Part shown: in pieces, positions 15,879 through 25,822 of the stretch
Layout of the letters: each line of letters begins with the position of its first letter
Numbering within the stretch: position 1 is the stretch's first letter
Source: Lachnospiraceae bacterium
GTDB lineage: Bacteria > Bacillota > Clostridia > Lachnospirales > Lachnospiraceae
Direction: 5' to 3'
Length of the DNA: 64,000 nt
Assembly (NCBI GenBank): GCA_021202635.1
Contig: JAJQCQ010000077.1
Location: 1-64,000 of the forward strand
Notes under the pieces: generated by a model
Database searches by the model: none
What the model was told of the DNA's origin: nothing
What the model saw: only the letters and a program-made list of their open reading frames with translations
Position numbers and translations under genes: made by a program

Positions 15879-16253
15879 GTGAAGGAGGAGAAGAAGACCG
15901 GACTGTCATCCGCTCCTGTGGTACTTTGCGGAGCGAGCGCATATGAACAGAAATACTATCTGAATGAGAGTTTTCAGAATCTGCCGGAGTCAATAAAAGA
16001 AGAGCTTCAGGTTATGTGTGTTCTCTATACAGAGGATATCGGAGGCGTTTTTCTGCTGGAATTTGATGAAGAAGGTACACTGCAGTTTTGTACCGAGGCG
16101 AAGGAAGATGATTACTCCTATGATGAGATCGGGAGCGTTCTTAAAATTAAGGAGCTGCGGCGCACGAAAGAGGACTTGCTTCGCTCGCTCGAATTATACT
16201 ATAAAGTTTTAACCGGAAAAATAAAGCTGGAAGACAGTGTGGATCCTTCATAA
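15879..16253 (+). CDS. Conserved hypothetical protein (DUF6145-like)
   Basis: A soluble protein of 124 residues from a GTG start preceded by GGGAGG (15864-15869). An in-frame ATG at 15834 would give 139 residues but has no ribosome site. Conserved-looking features are VLCGASAYEQKYYLN near the N-terminus, a LPESIKEELQ helix and LLRSLELYYKVL near the end. I recall similar proteins between birA and dusB in Lachnospiraceae as a domain of unknown function. No catalytic motif or membrane segment is seen. Confidence 0.7.
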   Translation: MKEEKKTGLSSAPVVLCGASAYEQKYYLNESFQNLPESIKEELQVMCVLYTEDIGGVFLLEFDEEGTLQFCTEAKEDDYSYDEIGSVLKIKELRRTKEDLLRSLELYYKVLTGKIKLEDSVDPS

Positions 16254-16331
16254 ATATCAAACGGATTTGCCGGATCGCGATGCTCCTGCGGTTTAAGCAC
16301 GATTAAGACTGTAAGCAGAAGGAGGACTTCC

Positions 16332-17285
16332 GTGAAAATCGGGAATGTAATTCTGGAAAACAATATCATACTGGCCCCGATGGCAGGTGTAACTGACCTG
16401 CCTTTTCGTTTGCTCTGCCATGAACAGGGAGCGGGTCTGGTTTGCTCAGAGATGGTGAGCGCGAAAGCGATTTACTATCATAATAAAAATACAAATGTTC
16501 TGATGGCAACAGATAGCAGAGAACGGCCGGTATCGCTTCAGCTATTTGGTTCCGACCCGGACGTCGTCAGTGAAATGGCTGCCAGGATAGAAGAACAGCC
16601 ATTTGATATACTGGATTTCAACCTGGGATGTCCGGTTCCGAAAGTGACAAGGAATGGAGAGGGATCGGCTCTTATGCAGAATCCGGCTCTGGTGGAGGAA
16701 ATTCTCACGAAAACGGTGCGTGCGATACATAAGCCAATGACCGTGAAAATTCGAAAGGGCTTTTCAGAAAACGAAATCAACGCAGTTGAGATTGCACGGA
16801 TCGCGGAAGCCTCCGGTGTGTCAGCAATTGCAGTTCATGGGCGTACCCGTGAGCAATATTACTCCGGTAAAGCTGACTGGGACATGATCCGTCAGGTGAA
16901 GGAAGCGGTGAAGATCCCGGTGATCGGAAATGGCGATATTGACTCCCCACAGGCCGCGCAGCGCATGCTGGAGGAGACTGGCTGTGATGGGATTATGGTT
17001 GGACACGCCGCCAGAGGAAATCCCTGGCTGTTTGGACGGATCCGGACGTATCTTTTGGAAGGAAAGCTGGTTTCAGAACCGACCAGGGATGAGGTGCGGG
17101 AGATGATGCTTCGACATGCGCGGATGCAGGTCGCTTTTAAGGGGGAGTATATCGGAATCCGGGAAATGCGTGCGCATATTTCCTGGTATACCGCGGGTTT
17201 TCCAAACTCCTCCCGGCTTCGCAGAGAAGTTAATGCGGTAGAAACACTGAAGGAACTGGAAGCTTTGTTAAATGAAAAATTTTGA
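16332..17285 (+). CDS. dusB: tRNA-dihydrouridine synthase
   Basis: A 317-residue flavoenzyme that reduces uridines in the tRNA D-loop with NADPH/FMN. It shows the Dus TIM-barrel signatures: LAPMAGVTDLPFR at the N-terminus, FNLGCPVPKVTRNGEGSALM with the catalytic Cys, KIRKGF, and the FMN-phosphate site GNGDI and MVGHAARGNPWLF. It starts with GTG after GGAGGA (16321-16326). The C-terminal helical tRNA-binding region is complete. The DusB assignment rests on length and motif match. A palindromic repeat follows directly and may terminate it. Confidence 0.94.
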   Translation: MKIGNVILENNIILAPMAGVTDLPFRLLCHEQGAGLVCSEMVSAKAIYYHNKNTNVLMATDSRERPVSLQLFGSDPDVVSEMAARIEEQPFDILDFNLGCPVPKVTRNGEGSALMQNPALVEEILTKTVRAIHKPMTVKIRKGFSENEINAVEIARIAEASGVSAIAVHGRTREQYYSGKADWDMIRQVKEAVKIPVIGNGDIDSPQAAQRMLEETGCDGIMVGHAARGNPWLFGRIRTYLLEGKLVSEPTRDEVREMMLRHARMQVAFKGEYIGIREMRAHISWYTAGFPNSSRLRREVNAVETLKELEALLNEKF

Positions 17286-17292
17286 GTCACCG

Positions 17293-17330
17293 TTCAGAAC
17301 AGCAGGCAGTCTGTGGCCTGCTGTTCTGAA
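17293..17330. repeat. Palindromic intergenic repeat, full copy (possible dusB terminator)
   Basis: TTCAGAACAGCAGGC (17293-17307), an 8-base centre, then its exact 15-base complement (17316-17330). Partial copies of the same arm recur near 56690, 56735 and 63643. It would fold into a very stable hairpin after dusB, but only a short TTTT follows. Confidence 0.8.
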
Positions 17331-17398
17331 TAGCTGCAGTTTTGATAACCGTATCGTATATTCTTATATTTTTTGTAAAAAAGATTCATTTAATTTCC

Positions 17399-17427
17399 TT
17401 GACAAACCACATGCAATCCGTTAAAAT
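17399..17427 (+). promoter_or_regulatory. Predicted greA promoter
   Basis: TTGACA (17399-17404), a 17-base spacer and TAAAAT (17422-17427). The predicted message has a leader of about 120 bases. Confidence 0.75.
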
Positions 17428-17432
17428 ACTGT

Positions 17433-17534
17433 AACTGTGAAGCGCAGGCATTCGATTGAGTGCCCGCGCTTGTCACGGTTATAGGAAACGGCGCTTTTTG
17501 TCGATTCCGATGCAAACCTAAAAACGACAGGTTT
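17433..17534 (+). other. Structured greA leader
   Basis: The arm ACTGTGA-AGCGCAGGCA (17434-17450) pairs with TGCCCGCGCTTGTCACGGT (17461-17479) with a bulge and one mismatch. A second small hairpin, AAACCT/AGGTTT (17515-17520 and 17529-17534), ends just before the ribosome site. A T5 run follows GCGC at 17491. It looks like an attenuator-style leader, but I recognise no known riboswitch. Confidence 0.45.
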
Positions 17535-17552
17535 CGGGAAGGTGAGATTTAA

Positions 17553-18035
17553 ATGGAAGAAAAAAAGAATTTAATGACCTATGCCGGGTTACAGAAGCTC
17601 GAAGATGAACTGCATGATTTGAAGGTCGTCAGAAGAAAAGCGGTAGCTGAGAAGATCAAAGAAGCCAGAGAGCAGGGTGATATCTCTGAGAACGCTGAGT
17701 ATGATGCAGCGATGGATGAGCAGCGTGATATTGAAGCCAGGATCGAAGAGATTGGAAAGCTTTTGAAAAATGCAGAGGTTGTCGTAGAGGATGAGATTGA
17801 CTCAGGTAAGATCAATGTCGGCTGCACGGTAAAGGTCTATGATGAGGAATATGAGGAAGAAATGGAATTTCACATCGTGGGTTCTTCTGAGGCAAACAGT
17901 CTGCAGGGAAAGATCTCCAATGAATCGCCGGTTGGCAAGGCTCTGATCGGACATTCCGTCGGAGATCTGATTTCCGTAGAGACCCAGGCAGGTGTGATCG
18001 AATACAAGGTTCTCTCGATCAAACGCACGGCCTGA
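17553..18035 (+). CDS. greA: Transcription elongation factor GreA
   Basis: 160 residues. The N-terminal antiparallel coiled coil (about 10-77) carries the acidic tip residues in ISENAEYDAA, which insert into the RNA polymerase secondary channel and stimulate cleavage of backtracked RNA. The C-terminal FKBP-like domain is at about 82-160, with SPVGKALIGHSVGD. It has full family length. It has its own strong promoter and a structured leader, and it precedes lysS by about 210 bases, a common clostridial order. Confidence 0.97.
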   Translation: MEEKKNLMTYAGLQKLEDELHDLKVVRRKAVAEKIKEAREQGDISENAEYDAAMDEQRDIEARIEEIGKLLKNAEVVVEDEIDSGKINVGCTVKVYDEEYEEEMEFHIVGSSEANSLQGKISNESPVGKALIGHSVGDLISVETQAGVIEYKVLSIKRTA

Positions 18036-18068
18036 TGAATCATATATCCCTGTGCGGAGGTCCCTGTT

Positions 18069-18203
18069 TGTGAACAGACAGAAAGCAGAATTTTGGTTAC
18101 TGTTCACACCCCGATCACGCACTTGCTGTGTGGTCAGGGGCGAGAACGTAGAGATTGCACGGATTTTGTTATACAACAGTTCGGGATGGCAGGTCGCCAT
18201 TCC
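18069..18203 (+). other. Hairpin-rich lysS leader
   Basis: Three stems can form between greA and lysS. TGTGAACAG (18069-18077) pairs with CTGTTCACA (18100-18108). A CCCC-GA-CAC stem covers about 18109-18140. GGGATGGC (18183-18190) pairs with GCCATTCC (18196-18203). None is followed by a U-run, and the T-box consensus bulge (TGGNACCGCG) is not found. Function unknown. Confidence 0.35.
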
Positions 18204-18247
18204 GGACCGTTGGTTTCATACGAAAAATGAGATGAGGAGTGAGTAAA

Positions 18248-19738
18248 TTGGCAGAACAGAAGACAGAACAGACAGTTGACACAAAGCAGCTTTTAAAGGT
18301 ACGCCGTGATAAGCTAAAGGAACTCCAGGAGAGCGGAAACGATCCGTTTCAGATTCGGAAATACGACGTGACCAGCCACAGCATGGAAATAAAAGAGCAG
18401 TTTGAAGAATTCGAGCAGAAAACAGTCCGTGTGGCAGGGCGGATGATGTCAAAGCGTGTTATGGGCAAGGCTTCGTTCTGCAATATACAGGATCTCCAGG
18501 GCTCCATTCAAGCGTATGTAGCCCGTGATTCCATCGGAGAAGAGGAGTACAGGGCATTCAAGAAGATGGATATTGGTGATATCGTCGGTATCGAAGGTTT
18601 TGTGTTCAAAACAAAGACCGGTGAGATCTCCATTCATGCCGCGCAGGTTGTGCTGCTTTCAAAGAGTCTCCAGATTCTCCCGGAGAAATACCATGGTCTG
18701 ACGAATACCGATATGCGTTATCGTCAGCGCTACATTGACCTGATCATGAACCAGGATGTAAAGGATACCTTTGTAAAGCGCTCGAAGATTATCAGCGCGA
18801 TTCGCCGTTACCTTGACGGCGAGGGCTTCCTCGAGGTAGAGACCCCTATGCTCGTTGCCAATGCCGGTGGTGCAGCAGCGCGCCCGTTTTCTACCCATTA
18901 TAATGCCTTAGACGAGGATGTGAAGCTCCGTATATCCTTGGAGCTTTATCTGAAGCGTCTGATCGTGGGCGGTATGGAGCGCGTCTATGAGATTGGACGT
19001 GTATTCCGCAACGAAGGACTGGATACCAGGCACAACCCGGAATTTACACTGATGGAACTCTATCAGGCTTATACGGATTATCACGGAATGATGGATCTGA
19101 CAGAAAATCTTTACCGTCATGTAGCACAGGAAGTGCTTGGCACGACCACGATTACGTATAATGGCATTGAGATGGATCTCGGAAAGCCGTTTGAGCGTAT
19201 TACGATGGTGGATGCAGTGAAAAAGTATACCGGTGTTGACTTTGATGAGATCCACTCGACAGAGGAAGCGCAGACAGTGGCGAAGGAGCATCACGTCGCT
19301 TTCGAAAAGCATCATAAAAAGGGCGATATTCTCAATCTTTTTTTTGAAGAATTTGTTGAAGATCATTTGCTTCAGCCGACTTTTGTGATGGATCACCCGA
19401 TAGAAATATCACCGCTCACTAAGAAAAAGCCGGAAAACCCGGATTATGTAGAACGTTTTGAGTTTTATATGAATGGATGGGAGATGGCGAACGCCTACTC
19501 TGAGCTGAACGATCCGATCGATCAGCGAGAGCGTTTCAAAGAACAGGAAGCGCTGCTTGCTCTTGGAAATGAAGAAGCGAATACCACCGATGAGGACTTC
19601 CTTTACGCACTTGAGCTTGGAATGCCGCCGACAGGAGGAATTGGATTCGGCATTGACCGTATGGTAATGCTACTGACGGATTCACCAGCAATAAGAGATG
19701 TTCTGCTTTTCCCCACGATGCGCCATTTGGAGCAGTAA
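18248..19738 (+). CDS. lysS: Lysyl-tRNA synthetase (class II)
   Basis: A 496-residue enzyme charging tRNA-Lys. The N-terminal OB-fold anticodon-binding domain is at about 45-170 ([23 protein letters not shown]). The class II core has motif 2 ([21 protein letters not shown]) and motif 3 ([15 protein letters not shown]). The TTG at 18248 gives the usual MAEQ start and is eight bases after the GAGGAG site; a GTG at 18239 overlaps that site. It ends with a compact core, without the C-terminal extension some clostridial LysS carry. Confidence 0.96.
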   Translation: MAEQKTEQTVDTKQLLKVRRDKLKELQESGNDPFQIRKYDVTSHSMEIKEQFEEFEQKTVRVAGRMMSKRVMGKASFCNIQDLQGSIQAYVARDSIGEEEYRAFKKMDIGDIVGIEGFVFKTKTGEISIHAAQVVLLSKSLQILPEKYHGLTNTDMRYRQRYIDLIMNQDVKDTFVKRSKIISAIRRYLDGEGFLEVETPMLVANAGGAAARPFSTHYNALDEDVKLRISLELYLKRLIVGGMERVYEIGRVFRNEGLDTRHNPEFTLMELYQAYTDYHGMMDLTENLYRHVAQEVLGTTTITYNGIEMDLGKPFERITMVDAVKKYTGVDFDEIHSTEEAQTVAKEHHVAFEKHHKKGDILNLFFEEFVEDHLLQPTFVMDHPIEISPLTKKKPENPDYVERFEFYMNGWEMANAYSELNDPIDQRERFKEQEALLALGNEEANTTDEDFLYALELGMPPTGGIGFGIDRMVMLLTDSPAIRDVLLFPTMRHLEQ

Positions 19739-19776
19739 AAATATTACAGATGAGACAACATTTAGAGCGAACCAGC

Positions 19777-19812
19777 AGGCACTTCCGGAATGGATCCGGA
19801 GGTGCCTATTTG
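19777..19812 (+). terminator. Probable lysS terminator hairpin
   Basis: AGGCACTTCCGGA (19777-19789) pairs with TCCGGAGGTGCCT (19795-19807) with one GU pair. The downstream sequence is U-rich (ATTTGCATATTTTCTT) but has no perfect U-run. Confidence 0.55.
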
Positions 19813-19846
19813 CATATTTTCTTATCAGCGTAATGGAAATCAAGGC

Positions 19847-19875
19847 TTGACACAGATAAAAGTATGAGTTATAAC
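19847..19875 (+). promoter_or_regulatory. Predicted promoter of the acyltransferase-GT8 pair
   Basis: TTGACA (19847-19852), a 17-base spacer and TATAAC (19870-19875). Confidence 0.7.
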
Positions 19876-19930
19876 ACGTATATAACAAAAAGTGCTTTCT
19901 TTGTCATGGATAAGAGAAAAGCGGAAGAAC

Positions 19931-20752
19931 ATGTCAGGAACGGACGGATACGGGATAACAGGGAGTATCAGGCAGATGAGCGTGAAGCAGAGTGGAACAA
20001 TCTATTATTATCAGGATTACACCGATGATTTTGTAGAGAGCGTCCGTCAGGATGAAGCATTGCCGGAGGATTATAAATGGATACACAAAAACCTGTTTTA
20101 CGGTCTGATTTCTGCGGTGCTTTACGGTGTTGTGCTGGCCGTTGCGCTGATTTATGACAGATTTGTGCTGCATATTCGTGTGGAAAACAGGAAAGCATTA
20201 AAGTGTGCCAGAAAGACGGGATGTTTTTTGTATGGAAACCACACACAGCCGATCGGGGATGTGTTCGGTCCGGCGATGTATTGCTTTCCCATGAGGATGA
20301 GTGCGATTGCCAGTCCGTCGAACCTGGGGATTCCGGTAATCGGGAAGCTTCTTCCTATGCTGGGTGGTCTTTTTATTCCGGGGTCTATGGGGCAGATGAA
20401 GAAGTTTATGGAGGCAGTCCGGTACCATGTCGGGAAAAAGAGGTGTATTGTTATCTATCCGGAAGCTCACGTATGGCCCTGGTGTACGTTTATCCGGCCC
20501 TTTGAGGCAACGGCATTTCGTTTTCCGGTGTTATACAATGTGCCTGCCTTTTGCATGACGACTACTTATCAGCAGAGAAAACATGGAAAGAAGCCGAAAA
20601 TGATCGTGTATATTGACGGACCGTTTTTTGCTGATCCTGAAAAAAAGAAACGGGAACAGCAGATGGAGCTGCACGATAAAATATATGCGTGTATGGAATC
20701 ACGCAGCCGATGCAGCACTTGTGAATACATTCGCTACCAAAAGGGGGAATAG
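19931..20752 (+). CDS. PlsC-like lysophospholipid acyltransferase family protein
   Basis: A 273-residue protein with a hydrophobic helix near residues 60-82. Downstream is the acyltransferase signature GNHTQPIGD, an NHxxxxxD variant with five rather than four residues between His and Asp. A second motif, YPEAHVWP, stands where the family EGTR block lies. The ATG at 19931 follows GCGGAAG; a GTG at 19892 is an alternative. It probably transfers an acyl chain to a lipid or glycolipid. It is 13 bases upstream of a GT8 glycosyltransferase, so they may modify the same molecule. Substrate unknown. Confidence 0.75.
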   Translation: MSGTDGYGITGSIRQMSVKQSGTIYYYQDYTDDFVESVRQDEALPEDYKWIHKNLFYGLISAVLYGVVLAVALIYDRFVLHIRVENRKALKCARKTGCFLYGNHTQPIGDVFGPAMYCFPMRMSAIASPSNLGIPVIGKLLPMLGGLFIPGSMGQMKKFMEAVRYHVGKKRCIVIYPEAHVWPWCTFIRPFEATAFRFPVLYNVPAFCMTTTYQQRKHGKKPKMIVYIDGPFFADPEKKKREQQMELHDKIYACMESRSRCSTCEYIRYQKGE

Positions 20753-20765
20753 AGGAGAAGAACTT

Positions 20766-21593
20766 ATGAATATTTTGTATTGCGGAGATACAAATATAGA
20801 AGATGGACTGGTGATTTCTGTTCTTTCATTAATGAGATGCGTTTCGGAGCCATTGAATATTTTTGTGATGACTATGGATCTGACATTTCGGAAGTGGCGG
20901 ATTCTGCCGGTTTCTGAAGACACGATCAGCGATCTGGATAATCGCCTCAAAAGGCAGAATGAGAAAAGCAGCATCATCCGCATTGACGCAGCAGATCTTT
21001 TTCGCGCTGCACCGCCGCTGGCAAATATGGAAACCCGCTTTACGCCTTGCTGTATGCTGCGTCTGTATGCGGATCAGGTGCCGGAGATCCCCGAACGCAT
21101 CCTTTATCTGGATAATGACGTAGTCTGCAGAAAGAATTTCAGCGGGTTTTACTATCAGGATCTGTCGGAGTATGAGCTGGCCGGGGTGCCGGATTATTAT
21201 GGAAAATGGTTTTTCCGGAAGAACCTGTTTCATATGGATTATATGAATTCCGGGGTGCTGCTTCTGAATATGAGTCGCATCCGTGAAAGCGGTCTGTTTG
21301 CGCGTTGCCGTACCCTTTGCAGTGAAAAAAAGATGTTTATGCCGGATCAATCCGCCATCAATAAACTGGCTGAGCGGAAAAAGCTTTGCAACAGGGTCTA
21401 TAATGAGCAGCGCAGGCTCCATGAAGAGACGGTATTTCAGCATTTTACCACAAGCTTTCGTTTTTTTCCCTGGCTGCATACGCTGACGGTAAAACCCTGG
21501 CAGATTGAACAGATGCATGAAAAGCTGAAGCTGTATGAATATGACGATATCCTGCAGGAATATCGTACTGTTATGGCAGAATTGAAAGGATGA
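20766..21593 (+). CDS. Glycosyltransferase family 8 protein
   Basis: 275 residues. The N-terminus MNILYCGDTNIEDGL is the GT8 nucleotide-sugar binding strand. YLDNDVVC holds the metal-binding DxD, and MNSGVLLLNM and PDQSAIN are further family blocks. GT8 enzymes are retaining and usually use UDP-glucose or UDP-galactose. The ATG at 20766 has GGAG nine bases upstream. Its context with a PlsC-like acyltransferase suggests glycolipid or surface-glycan synthesis; the acceptor is unknown. Confidence 0.88.
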   Translation: MNILYCGDTNIEDGLVISVLSLMRCVSEPLNIFVMTMDLTFRKWRILPVSEDTISDLDNRLKRQNEKSSIIRIDAADLFRAAPPLANMETRFTPCCMLRLYADQVPEIPERILYLDNDVVCRKNFSGFYYQDLSEYELAGVPDYYGKWFFRKNLFHMDYMNSGVLLLNMSRIRESGLFARCRTLCSEKKMFMPDQSAINKLAERKKLCNRVYNEQRRLHEETVFQHFTTSFRFFPWLHTLTVKPWQIEQMHEKLKLYEYDDILQEYRTVMAELKG

Positions 21594-21649
21594 CAGTCGT
21601 ATGGAACAGAGTGTGTCTGAAAAGAGTTGTTTTATATAAAAATTATCAG

Positions 21650-21678
21650 TTGCATTGTGCGCGGGACTCTTTTATAAT
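21650..21678 (+). promoter_or_regulatory. Predicted promoter of the MutS-like gene
   Basis: TTGCAT (21650-21655), a 17-base spacer and a perfect TATAAT (21673-21678). Confidence 0.7.
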
Positions 21679-21711
21679 GAAACAAGACAGGTATTTAAGG
21701 AGGCTTTTTTG

Positions 21712-23451
21712 ATGGAGGAGAATTTAAGCTTGCTTTGTCCGTCGGGAAAACAGGCACAGGAGAGAACGCTGCCGGAGGCAACTTATCATGATCTTTCGGT
21801 GGAAACGCTCTGTGAGCCCCTTTCCAGGATGGAGCCGGAGCGTGCCCTGTTAAAGCGGATGATGACGCGTATATCGGGCGACCCGGAGGTGATTCAATAC
21901 CGCTGTGATGTGTTTGAGGATATCCTGCGTTTTCCCAATTTGCGGGAGCAGATGCAGAAGCTGTTGGATCGGGTGGATTTTCTGAAGACGTATGGGAGCT
22001 TTGATAAAGGCTCTGATGCGGCGGGGGTCTGGGAACTGGTGCACCGCCTGGATGAAATGGATGAGTACATACACTGTGTGGAAGCGATTTATGCGGTTTT
22101 GAATGAGAATTCGATTACTTCAGAAGGATTGCTGAATTTGAAAGAGTATGTGCGTAATCTTTATGAGGATGGTGGGTTTTCAGAGCTGAAAAAGGATATC
22201 GAAAACCTGAAGGTAGATGCAGCAAAGGTCAAAAGTGTGACACTGGGCGTGAACCTGAATGATCGCTTTGAACCGGTGGAGACAGGAATTGTCTCGATCA
22301 ATGAAAAACCATTTACAAAATCCAATGTGATTTCGAATTTCTGTGAGTTCCTGAATCGGAAGGATGACACGCAGCCGGATACGGAATGGAAGGGGAACAT
22401 GACGTTCCGCACTTCCGGGATAGATCTGGATGCCGCAACTGAGACAATGGGAAGGGTCGGACTGATGCGGGCCAATCCCCTTTTCGCGGCAGGGATGGCG
22501 AGAGTGGATGACGACAGCCGCGGCGGTGATGTGATCCGCACACTGGACCGCGCGATCAGCGCGCTTCTGACCCGCACGGTGAAAAAGCTGAAATCCGTGC
22601 TTTCCAGGCATGTGTCGGTCAGTACGCATACGATATCGGCACTGATTCCGGAGTTTTTGTTTTATATTCGTTGGGCAGAGTATATTGAGAAGATGCAGGC
22701 AGCCGGATTTCATTTCTGCAAGCCGCAGCTCCTGGAGCCGGAAACACGCCAGATGCGGGCAAAGGGGCTCTGCAATCTGAAACTGGCACAGTCTTTCTTT
22801 GAAAAGGGAGTATCGGCAGGGGAAATTGTGCCCAATGATCTGGACTTTAGCTCGGAGCATCGGATCTATATTTTGACGGGTGCGAACAGAGGCGGGAAAA
22901 CGACGATTACGCAGGCGGTCGGCCTTGCGTTCCTGTTTGCGCAATGCGGATTGTATGTTCCGGCGGAGTCATTCGCGTTTAGTCCGGTGGATAATATTTT
23001 TACGCATTATCCTGCGGATGAGAACCAGACGATGGATTTGGGCAGACTTGGCGAAGAATCCAGCCGCTTCCGGGATCTGTTCCAGGCGGCAACTCCACGC
23101 AGCCTGCTGCTTTTAAATGAGTCATTTTCGACAACGTCTTTTGAGGAAGGATATTTTATTGCGCGGGATGTTACACGGATTTTGCGCCGTCTGGGCGTGC
23201 GGACGATTTATAATACGCATATGCACAAGCTGGCGATTGAACTGGACGAGCTGAACCGGGAGGAGGGCGGCGACAGTAAGATCGCAAGCCTGATTGTTGA
23301 GGCGGATGAAGGGAAGCGTTCTTACCGCGTGAAGGTGGCGCCGCCCGGAGGAAAGTCCTACGCGCATGACATTGCGGAAAAGTACGGTGTCACCTATGAG
23401 CAGCTCGCGAAAGAGAAACGTCAGATGCTGGGGGATCATGAGCAGCAGTAA
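21712..23451 (+). CDS. MutS-family ATPase lacking the mismatch-recognition domain
   Basis: A 579-residue protein. The C-terminal third is the MutS ATPase domain: Walker A GANRGGKTT, the ETDL-like segment near DENQTMDLGRLGEESSRF, Walker B LLLLNESFSTTS and the ST.. FATH-like NTHMHKLA. The N-terminal two thirds are lever and clamp helices. There is no N-terminal mismatch-binding domain (no GxFYE/F motif), and no Smr nuclease domain as in MutS2. This groups it with the solitary MutS-like proteins of Clostridia, whose role is not established. AAGGAGG lies eight bases before the ATG. Confidence 0.85.
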   Translation: MEENLSLLCPSGKQAQERTLPEATYHDLSVETLCEPLSRMEPERALLKRMMTRISGDPEVIQYRCDVFEDILRFPNLREQMQKLLDRVDFLKTYGSFDKGSDAAGVWELVHRLDEMDEYIHCVEAIYAVLNENSITSEGLLNLKEYVRNLYEDGGFSELKKDIENLKVDAAKVKSVTLGVNLNDRFEPVETGIVSINEKPFTKSNVISNFCEFLNRKDDTQPDTEWKGNMTFRTSGIDLDAATETMGRVGLMRANPLFAAGMARVDDDSRGGDVIRTLDRAISALLTRTVKKLKSVLSRHVSVSTHTISALIPEFLFYIRWAEYIEKMQAAGFHFCKPQLLEPETRQMRAKGLCNLKLAQSFFEKGVSAGEIVPNDLDFSSEHRIYILTGANRGGKTTITQAVGLAFLFAQCGLYVPAESFAFSPVDNIFTHYPADENQTMDLGRLGEESSRFRDLFQAATPRSLLLLNESFSTTSFEEGYFIARDVTRILRRLGVRTIYNTHMHKLAIELDELNREEGGDSKIASLIVEADEGKRSYRVKVAPPGGKSYAHDIAEKYGVTYEQLAKEKRQMLGDHEQQ

Positions 23452-23480
23452 CTGCCCATGATCGTCAGGACGGATTCCGG

Positions 23481-25358
<1,878 letters not shown>

Positions 25359-25395
25359 TGTAATTTATCCTTTCTCTATTCGATCTGCTGCTAAT

Positions 25396-25424
25396 ACTAT
25401 AATACAAAAATCCTCTCGTTGCAA
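25396..25424 (-). promoter_or_regulatory. Predicted promoter of the ABC-F gene
   Basis: On the minus strand, TTGCAA (25419-25424), a 17-base spacer and TATAGT (25396-25401). Confidence 0.65.
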
Positions 25425-25538
25425 GAATGAGCCAGGAAGAGTATAATTATGGAACACGCAGCAGGTAGTAATCTGTAAGGACAGGTTCCGATGTTGTTTG
25501 AATCATTGTATAAAAAGAGAAAAAATCAAAAGTTCAAG

Positions 25539-25566
25539 TTGACATTTATATAATATGGAATATAAT
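25539..25566 (+). promoter_or_regulatory. Predicted promoter of the coiled-coil peptide/PPTase genes
   Basis: TTGACA (25539-25544), a 16-base spacer and TATAAT (25561-25566), with a perfect CGGAGGA site downstream at 25581. Confidence 0.75.
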
Positions 25567-25594
25567 ATATATAAAAAGAACGGAGGAAAATAAT

Positions 25595-25822
25595 ATGGCT
25601 CTTACACAAAAAGATATGGAAATGCTGTCACAATTATTAGACCAGAAATTAGACCAGAAATTGGACCAAAAACTGCAGCCAGTTTACGATAGTCTTGTCA
25701 GTCTTGAAAAAAAAGCAGATGCGGTTGATTTGCGCCTGAAGAAAGTTGAACTTACGATTGAAACAGATCTAAGACCGTATATCAACGAGGTGGCAGCTTG
25801 TAATATACCATGTCCAGTATAA
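25595..25822 (+). CDS. Short coiled-coil protein with LDQK repeats, probably C-terminally truncated
   Basis: 75 residues. The protein is almost all heptad-like helix and contains LDQK three times in tandem (residues 15-26), encoded by a 12-base repeat (25637-25672). Lachnospiraceae carry many related small coiled-coil proteins. From memory these continue for another 30-60 residues after a segment like INEVAACN. Here the reading frame ends eight residues later in an unrelated-looking CNIPCPV tail. It has its own strong promoter and ribosome site and overlaps the PPTase gene by 13 bases. Function unknown. Confidence 0.6.
   Translation: MALTQKDMEMLSQLLDQKLDQKLDQKLQPVYDSLVSLEKKADAVDLRLKKVELTIETDLRPYINEVAACNIPCPV
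25637..25672 (+). repeat. 12-bp tandem repeat (x3) coding for LDQK
   Basis: TTAGACCAGAAA occurs twice exactly (25637-25648 and 25649-25660) and once with two changes (25661-25672). The unit is in frame, so copy-number change would lengthen or shorten the coiled coil by about one helical turn without a frameshift. Confidence 0.8.

Noticed and set aside
18052..18246. A 64-codon frame between greA and lysS
   Set aside because: It would start with GTG and has no ribosome site at proper spacing. It overlaps the hairpin-rich leader and matches no family.
18036..18247. T-box riboswitch controlling lysS
   Set aside because: The GGGATGGCAGGTCGCC segment only loosely resembles the T-box core. The conserved TGGNACCGCG and a terminator/antiterminator pair are missing.
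21712..23451. MutS1 mismatch-repair protein or MutS2
   Set aside because: It lacks the N-terminal mismatch-recognition motif of MutS1 and the C-terminal Smr domain of MutS2. Only the core and ATPase domains are present.
25637..25672. CRISPR-like or phase-variable repeat
   Set aside because: There are only three contiguous 12-bp units inside a coding frame. The unit is a multiple of three, so it cannot switch the frame, and there are no spacers.
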